A DNA stretch of 45,685 nt from Aquabacterium sp. Lineage in GTDB: Bacteria; Pseudomonadota; Gammaproteobacteria; Burkholderiales; Burkholderiaceae_C. A program made the position numbers and the translations under genes. The notes under the pieces are model-generated. The model was given only the letters and a program-made list of their open reading frames with translations, ran no database searches and had not been told where the DNA came from. Of this stretch, positions 41,632-45,685 are shown piece after piece; within the stretch, counting starts at the first letter, position 1, and the number at the start of each line of letters is the position of its first letter. The DNA lies in assembly GCA_023266355.1 (NCBI GenBank), contig JAHFQM010000012.1, positions 1 through 45,685 of the forward strand, given 5' to 3'.

Positions 41632-41657
41632 ACGGGGGGCACACAGATGCCCCCCGT
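41632..41657. repeat. Strong GC hairpin upstream of the S53 protease
   Basis: ACGGGGGGC and GCCCCCCGT form a perfect 9-bp stem around ACACAGAT. It sits 70 bp before the protease start and about 130 bp after the SRPBCC gene stop. Without a T-run on the minus strand it is not a clear terminator; it may act as an RNA leader structure. Confidence 0.5.
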
Positions 41658-41783
41658 CAGTGCACGGTTTTTAACAAGGGGGCATGAACCGGCCATGACA
41701 TGGCATGGTCCGTCCCTCGTGCCGTGTGCCCAAACACATGCCCAAGCACACGCCCAGCCATGCGCCAGGTGCGAGCGCCAAGC

Positions 41784-42230
41784 TCAGCCCCGGATCTCCG
41801 GCTCGACCAGCAGCGTCAGCAGTTGCAAGGACTCTTGCCAACCCAGGTGACACGCCTCTGCCGGGATGACGCTCGGGATGCCTTCCTGCACGATGTCCAG
41901 CGCCACCCCGCACGACACGGGCGTGAGCGTGACCGTGGTCTGCATGGTGCCCGGCAGGTTCGGATCCTCGAACACCGCCGTGTAGCGCAGCTTCCGATCG
42001 GGGATGAGCTCCAGGTACTCGCCACCAAAGGCGTGGCTGTGCCCCGTGGTGAGGTTGGTGAACGACATCCGGTACTTGCCGCCCACCTGGGGCTCCAGCA
42101 GGTGCACCTTGGCGGTGAAGCCGTGTGGCGGCAACCACTTGGCCCAGGCGTCGGCATCGACGAACGCGCGGAAAACGCGCTCGGGCGTGGCCCGCAGGAC
42201 CCGGTGGAAATGGACAGCATGTGTGGACAT
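41784..42230 (-). CDS. SRPBCC/AHSA1-type START-like protein
   Basis: The 148-residue protein is an AHSA1-like ligand-binding fold: HFHRVLRATPERVFRAFVDADAWAKWLPPHGFT, VGGKYRMSFTN, GGEYLELIPDRKLRYTAVFEDPNLPG and ACHLGWQESLQLLTLLVE. The ATG at 42230 follows AGGAGC. Such proteins bind hydrophobic ligands or act as stress-related cofactors. It heads toward the protease gene but is separated by 220 bp. It lies in a minus-strand cluster of similarly small cytoplasmic proteins. Confidence 0.87.
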   Translation of the reverse strand: MSTHAVHFHRVLRATPERVFRAFVDADAWAKWLPPHGFTAKVHLLEPQVGGKYRMSFTNLTTGHSHAFGGEYLELIPDRKLRYTAVFEDPNLPGTMQTTVTLTPVSCGVALDIVQEGIPSVIPAEACHLGWQESLQLLTLLVEPEIRG

Positions 42231-42290
42231 GGTCAGCTCCTGGTGGGGGTGATCACCGCTGCGCATCGCAGACCTGGGTGGCCCGGGCCA

Positions 42291-42443
42291 TCACTTGTTC
42301 TTCAGCTTGCCCTTGGGCTGGACCGCCGTCATCGGGGCGACGGGGCGGTCGGAGGGGGATGAGTTCGATGTGTCTTTGGAGGAGCCGCTGTCCTTCTTGG
42401 GCTTCTTCGACATCTTGTTGCTGCGCTGTTCACCTTTGGGCAT
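42291..42443 (-). CDS. Lys/Ser-rich 50-residue protein
   Basis: A short ORF starts MPKGEQRSNKMSKKPKKD and ends QPKGKLKNK. It has AAAGGAGA 6 bp before its ATG, one of the strongest ribosome-binding sites in the window, so it is likely expressed. It is highly basic at both ends, Ser/Pro-rich in the middle and has no membrane segment, suggesting nucleic-acid binding or an unstructured role. Similar short basic proteins are often found near SRPBCC genes (recollection). The function is unknown. Confidence 0.6.
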   Translation of the reverse strand: MPKGEQRSNKMSKKPKKDSGSSKDTSNSSPSDRPVAPMTAVQPKGKLKNK

Positions 42444-42506
42444 GGGGTCTCCTTTGAATGGGGGCCAATGTAGCGCGATTCGCGGCTCGGCCAGATCCGT
42501 GCAGGG

Positions 42507-42818
42507 TCACTTGCCGTTGGCGGATGGCACGACACCGGCCTGGGCTTGCGCGCCGCTGGCATCTTCGATGGCCATGTGCATGTTGGCCACCGCCTCCCGC
42601 TCGCCCTTGATGGCGTAGGTGTCGTGGCCGCAATGCGGGCACGTGGCCACGAAGGCCGCGTCGATGCCGTGCATGCCGGAGACGTCGATGGGGTCCATCT
42701 CGGACAGCTCTGCCTGGCAGTTGTTGCAGACGATGTGTTTCGGTCGCAGCGACAGTTGCCGCTCGATGGCGGCTTGCTTGCGTTGCTCGGGCGTGCCGCG
42801 GATTCTTGCTTGTCCCAT
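42507..42818 (-). CDS. Small zinc-ribbon-like protein
   Basis: From the ATG at 42818 the protein has 103 residues. An N-terminal basic helix (GTPEQRKQAAIERQLSLRPKH) leads to CNNCQAEL and, about 35 residues later, CPHCGHDTYA, four Cys that fit a zinc ribbon. The C-terminal tail is Ala/Gly-rich. The function is not recognised. It follows an SRPBCC gene in the same direction; an upstream in-frame ATG at 42857 would overlap that gene by a few bases. Confidence 0.65.
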   Translation of the reverse strand: MGQARIRGTPEQRKQAAIERQLSLRPKHIVCNNCQAELSEMDPIDVSGMHGIDAAFVATCPHCGHDTYAIKGEREAVANMHMAIEDASGAQAQAGVVPSANGK

Positions 42819-42853
42819 GGGGGCTTCCAATGTGTCGGTGCCGCGATTTTGGC

Positions 42854-43291
42854 TCACCCGCGGCCGAGGGTCAGGGCGTGCGTCAGGCGGTCAAGGTTTT
42901 GCTCGTTCGCGGGGCCGACGATGGCCTGGACGGCTTGCGCGGTCTCGGCATCGTCAAAAGCCTGCACCCACGTCAGGTGCGTCCCACTCGCGACGGGCGA
43001 CAGCTGCACGGTGAGCGTGAAGTGCGGCGGGCAGTCGTGCCGGATGACGACGCGCTGGGCGGGTTCGAGCTCGGCGAAAAAGCTCTTGTTCGCGTAGCTT
43101 TTGCCATCGGGCCCGTGCATGGTGAACACCCACGGCCCGCCGACCTTGAACTCGAAGGTCTCGAAGGTGTTGGTGAAGCCTTGCGGGCCCCACCACGAGG
43201 CCAGCACCTCTGCCGAGGCGAACGCGTCATAGATGGCTTGGGGCGAAAACGGCAGCGTCCTCTCGGTGCGCAGGATGCGGTCTGTGCTCAT
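42854..43291 (-). CDS. Second SRPBCC/AHSA1-type protein
   Basis: The 145-residue protein has the same fold as the neighbour at 41784: ILRTERTLPFSPQAIYDAFASAEVLASWWGPQGFT, VGGPWVFTMHGPDGKSYANKSFF, PPHFTLTVQL and HLTWVQAFDD. Its ATG overlaps the stop of the VOC-family gene by 4 bp (ATGA), so the two are translationally coupled. The pairing with a VOC protein is common in this class, often next to small sigma factors, which are absent here. Confidence 0.87.
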   Translation of the reverse strand: MSTDRILRTERTLPFSPQAIYDAFASAEVLASWWGPQGFTNTFETFEFKVGGPWVFTMHGPDGKSYANKSFFAELEPAQRVVIRHDCPPHFTLTVQLSPVASGTHLTWVQAFDDAETAQAVQAIVGPANEQNLDRLTHALTLGRG

Positions 43292-43701
43292 GGTGTCGGG
43301 CCCGGTGGGGTGGGGAAGATGGGCGAACACAGCTCCACGAGCACGCCGTCGGGGCAGCGCACGTAGGACACCGTCTGCCCCCAAGGTTTGAGCTGAGGGG
43401 CGGCCAACTCGGCGGCGCCGGCATTGACCGCTTGCGCATGGGCCGAGGGCACGTCCTCCGTGACGAAGGCCACCTCGAAGCCCAAGGGCTGCGGCGAGGT
43501 GTCTGCGTGCACGTGGCCGCCAGGGAAGTTCATGTCGCCCAGCGCGTGCGCCGCGAAGGACAGGGTGGTGGCCCCTGTGTCCAGCTCGCCGTACGTGCCG
43601 CTTTCATGGAGGAACTTGCGCTGGAGCCCGAAAGCCTGCTCGAAGAAGGTCAGTGAGGCCGAGACATCCGGCACGTAGACGATGGTGTAGCCGAGTTTCA
43701 T
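43288..43701 (-). CDS. VOC-family (glyoxalase/dioxygenase-fold) protein
   Basis: The 137-residue protein has the paired beta-alpha-beta-beta-beta modules of the vicinal oxygen chelate superfamily: KLGYTIVYVPDVSASLTFFEQAFGLQ, LDTGATTLSFAAH, GFEVAFVTEDVPSAHAQAV and GQTVSYVRCPDGVLVELCSP, where the final Glu is a likely metal ligand. AAGGACC precedes the ATG. The substrate is unknown. It is the first gene of a two-gene coupled unit with the SRPBCC gene. Confidence 0.88.
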   Translation of the reverse strand: MKLGYTIVYVPDVSASLTFFEQAFGLQRKFLHESGTYGELDTGATTLSFAAHALGDMNFPGGHVHADTSPQPLGFEVAFVTEDVPSAHAQAVNAGAAELAAPQLKPWGQTVSYVRCPDGVLVELCSPIFPTPPGPTP

Positions 43702-43742
43702 GGCGGTCCTTCGGTGGGTTGGCATGGGACTGCGGCGGCAGT

Positions 43743-44066
43743 TCAGTGGCGCCGCTGGATGAGGGAAGACTGGCGAAGCGCCACCGCGCTGACGCTTCCG
43801 TCTGTTTCCGTGATGATGCAGAAGAAGTCTGACCCAGGCGCGAAGCCTGTGTAGGTGAAACCCAGCTTTCTGCTGTTGCCCTCGTAGGTCGTCCAGCCAG
43901 AGGCTTTGGCCCTTGCGCCCAGGGCGAGACCTCGCTCCAACAGGCCCGCCGTCTCATCGCCCAGCTTGACGGAACCGCACATCTCGTCGGCTTTCCGCTT
44001 TGCGTTCAGCTCGCTCATGGACAAGTACATGGCGACCAAGGCAAGCAGTGCCAGCAGCTTTTTCAT
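43743..44066 (-). CDS. Small exported protein of unknown function
   Basis: The 107-residue protein starts MKKLLALLALVAMYLSMSELNAKRK, a signal peptide or N-terminal anchor, and has two Cys residues (EMCGSV and FFCIIT) that may form a disulfide. The GGGGGGA ribosome-binding site is strong. No family is recognised. It lies just inside the core, between the VOC gene and the integron-type cassettes. Confidence 0.6.
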   Translation of the reverse strand: MKKLLALLALVAMYLSMSELNAKRKADEMCGSVKLGDETAGLLERGLALGARAKASGWTTYEGNSRKLGFTYTGFAPGSDFFCIITETDGSVSAVALRQSSLIQRRH

Positions 44067-44131
44067 GTTCCCCCCTGTTGGCCCGTGGCGGCCCGCTTAT
44101 TTGGATTTGCCAACGCCCATTTTCACTGGCA

Positions 44132-44220
44132 TCACTGCTTGCCTTTGCCTGCGAGCACGTGGGCAACGATGGCGTTTGCGTGACCATGCCCTGGGCTGGG
44201 GCGCGTAGGCAAAGCAGTGC
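44132..44220. repeat. Imperfect inverted repeat of about 89 bp beyond the acetyltransferase gene
   Basis: CACTGCTTGCCTTTGCCTGCG on one side mirrors CGTAGGCAAAGCAGTG on the other, about 50 bp apart. It sits where an attC site of the acetyltransferase cassette would be expected, but no RYYYAAC or GTTRRRY box is seen. It may be a degraded recombination site or an unrelated palindrome. Confidence 0.4.
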
Positions 44221-44277
44221 AAGTTCACTTGGCTGGTGTGATTTTTGTGGGTGATGAATGCGGAATCTGATTGTTTT

Positions 44278-44760
44278 TTAGCTTAGTTTCTTTTGCCAAA
44301 AGAGAGCTTTCCCCATTTGCGGGTCTAGTTCATAACCATCGAAGCCGCTTGCTCTATAAGCTGCTTGCGCTGCTTTATTGCCCTCAAGCACCTCTAGCGT
44401 GAGCTTGCAACATCCCAGAGATTTTGCTATTTCCTCTGATTTGAGTAGAAGCTTCTGCGCAATTCCCTGTCCGCGAAAATCACCAAATACGACCACGTCG
44501 TGAATATTCAGAAGTGGCTTGCAGGCAAAGGTGGAAAAGCCTTCCATTAAGATGACAAGGCCAACAGGAGTTTGACCACTGTATGCCAGCACGACATGTG
44601 CCTCTCGCCTGCGCAGAAGCTCGCCGACTAGATTTTCTTGGACAAACTGAGGAAGATCTTGACCACCACCCATTGCGTCCCTTGAGTAGTGATTCAAGAG
44701 ATTGATTGTTGCCTCCGCATGGGCCTTGTTGCGGAGATCGGCGATAACGATGTCAATCAT
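44278..44760 (-). CDS. GNAT-family acetyltransferase (integron cassette gene)
   Basis: The 160-residue protein has the GNAT core: HVVLAYSGQTPVGLVILMEGFSTF, IHDVVVFGDFRGQGIAQKLLLKSEEIAKSLG (the acetyl-CoA binding R-G-Q-G-x-A loop) and LTLEVLEGNKAAQAAYRASGFDGYEL. The substrate is unknown; antibiotics or small amines are typical for cassette GNATs. Its GC content is clearly lower than the core. The ATG lies about 35 bp after the GTTAGGC of an attC site, the normal start of a cassette. Confidence 0.88.
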   Translation of the reverse strand: MIDIVIADLRNKAHAEATINLLNHYSRDAMGGGQDLPQFVQENLVGELLRRREAHVVLAYSGQTPVGLVILMEGFSTFACKPLLNIHDVVVFGDFRGQGIAQKLLLKSEEIAKSLGCCKLTLEVLEGNKAAQAAYRASGFDGYELDPQMGKALFWQKKLS

Positions 44761-44794
44761 GTGGGCTCGCTCTATCTATGCGTTTTAAAGAGAA

Positions 44795-44886
44795 GCCTAA
44801 CGCCCGCAGTAAGCCGCGGCGCAGTGCGAAGCACGCCCCCCCCACAAGCGGAGCTTGTGGACGTCGGCTTGACCAAGCAGTTAGGT
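44795..44886 (-). other. Integron attC recombination site
   Basis: On the minus strand the 92-bp site begins ACCTAAC (R'') and ends GTTAGGC (R'), with the inner pair TCAAGCCGACG and CGGCTTACTGCGGGC, and a palindromic centre (CCACAAGC...GCTTGTGG). These match the attC plan RYYYAAC...GTTRRRY and the L boxes of known sites such as that of aadA7 (from memory). The orientation fits both flanking genes. Confidence 0.85.
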
Positions 44887-44949
44887 TTGTGGATATAAGA
44901 ACGTTCTCTCTTTTCGTTTGAATTTAATTAATGCGTGACGCACGCTCGC

Positions 44950-45555
44950 TCATATGCCACCCATATCCTGGAGCGATCTGCATCCAACTATGAGCATAGG
45001 TCTCAGATCTGGCGTCAGCAAAGCCAGATCGTATCTTTCAGCAGCGAGACGAGTTTGAATGAAGCATTCGCTTAGAAATGTGCGGGATGAGGATTTTTCG
45101 CCCAGAGCATCACTTCGTACGTACAAAAATAGGCTGGCGCCGTTCATCTTTGCAGACAAGAGCAGTAGATCGTCGTTTACCTGTTTAACAGAGATCTCCG
45201 TTAGCAGAATCCATTCGCTGTATTCGCGGTCGTGCTGAGGCTGAGGCTGAGGCTGGGATAAGGTGTCTGCCCAGCTTGCATGGTTTAAAGCTGATGCGGA
45301 ATCAGTGCAGGGATGCTTGGGCCACGGCGGGCCTATTTCATCAAAATAGACTCGCCCACCGTTTTCGAGCTCGAAGAAGAAAACAGATTGACTGCAGATC
45401 GGGCATCGTGCATTCGGACTCGTGTAGCGCCTAGGAATGCGAGGGACCGCAAAGAAGTCAGGGGTGATTGACGTGCGCACATGTTCCGAGGATTGGCCAG
45501 AGCCCCCAAATCCACAATCGCAGTTCCATCGATGATTTTTCGCGTTGCACACCAT
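44950..45555 (-). CDS. Cassette-encoded Cys-motif protein of unknown function
   Basis: The 201-residue protein starts MVCNAKNHRWNCDCGFGG, a CNAxNH...CxCGFGG motif I associate with hypothetical proteins, often in cassettes. A second cluster, NARCPICSQSVFFFELENGGRVYFDE and GPPWPKHPC, probably binds zinc together with it. A Gln-Pro repeat (near residue 105, encoded by a hexanucleotide tract) links to a C-terminal half of unknown fold. The GC content is lower than the core. It lies between the GTTAGGC at 45567 and the attC at 44795-44886, the layout of one complete gene cassette. Confidence 0.7.
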   Translation of the reverse strand: MVCNAKNHRWNCDCGFGGSGQSSEHVRTSITPDFFAVPRIPRRYTSPNARCPICSQSVFFFELENGGRVYFDEIGPPWPKHPCTDSASALNHASWADTLSQPQPQPQHDREYSEWILLTEISVKQVNDDLLLLSAKMNGASLFLYVRSDALGEKSSSRTFLSECFIQTRLAAERYDLALLTPDLRPMLIVGCRSLQDMGGI

Positions 45556-45566
45556 ATCTTCTTTAG

Positions 45567-45573
45567 GCCTAAC
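45567..45573 (-). other. Cassette junction GTTAGGC (attI or attC core)
   Basis: GTTAGGC lies 12 bp before the start codon of the preceding gene on the minus strand, in the same position as at the other cassette start. The 110 bp beyond it to the window end show no matching RYYYAAC box, so it is either an attI site or an attC cut by the window or decay. An integrase gene, if present, would be outside. Confidence 0.5.
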
Positions 45574-45685
45574 GAATGAAAGGGACTTCCCCGCCCCGAA
45601 CTGGCCAAGGGTGAGCTTGGCAACCGGTCTGGAATGACCAAGATGGGAAGTGCGAATAACTCATCTGTCTTTCATCCGGAAGGGG

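Overview
The window is about 46 kb of high-GC DNA that reads like a Burkholderiales chromosome (Comamonadaceae or Leptothrix/Sphaerotilus type, judged from codon use and gene families). It carries CysB-family sulfate genes, ModABC, SelD/MnmH selenium genes, exosortase-type C-terminal signals (PEP-CTERM and VPTL/IPTL-CTERM) and type VI secretion parts. A conserved core lies between two accessory edges. All family assignments come from reading the sequence; no database search was run.

Left accessory edge (1-4862). This is a patchwork of mobile DNA. It holds a truncated IS helper gene, an XRE regulator with its own promoter and operator, a GT-B glycosyltransferase whose 3' end is fused to element sequence, a 41-residue membrane peptide, a VapC/VapB-type toxin-antitoxin pair and a tyrosine recombinase remnant. 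Three sets of element ends (TGTCGG... on the left, ...CTTCGACA on the right) resemble Tn7-like transposon ends, with internal repeats that could be transposase-binding sites. One right end stops 8 bp before the arsC start codon.

Core part 1 (4871-18727): arsC; a PldB-like lysophospholipase; a DUF2147 protein and a thioredoxin-like protein; an OmpR/EnvZ-like two-component pair; a soluble FIST-domain chemoreceptor; then a selenium locus made of an ABC ATPase, a fused double permease, a PhnD-like binding protein, selD and mnmH; and a GST-like protein.

Core part 2 (18753-25385): a YhcG/DUF1016 nuclease; a PAAR - putative peptidoglycan hydrolase - putative immunity trio; an unusual array of degenerate 21-bp repeats; a transglutaminase-like protein; and an Hcp-fold protein carrying a Sec signal and a PEP-CTERM tail, translationally coupled to a TPR-methyltransferase.

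Core part 3 (25425-43701): modABC; a LIP-type lipase; sbp-cysTWA-cysB-like; an SDR divergent from a PF10118 protein; a MarR regulator; a secreted protein and an S53 protease with Ig-like repeats and a VPTL-CTERM tail; and a cluster of small SRPBCC, VOC and zinc-ribbon proteins.

Right accessory edge (about 44278-45685). Two lower-GC genes in the same orientation are separated by a 92-bp attC site, so this is the edge of an integron cassette array. A second GTTAGGC junction lies near the window end.
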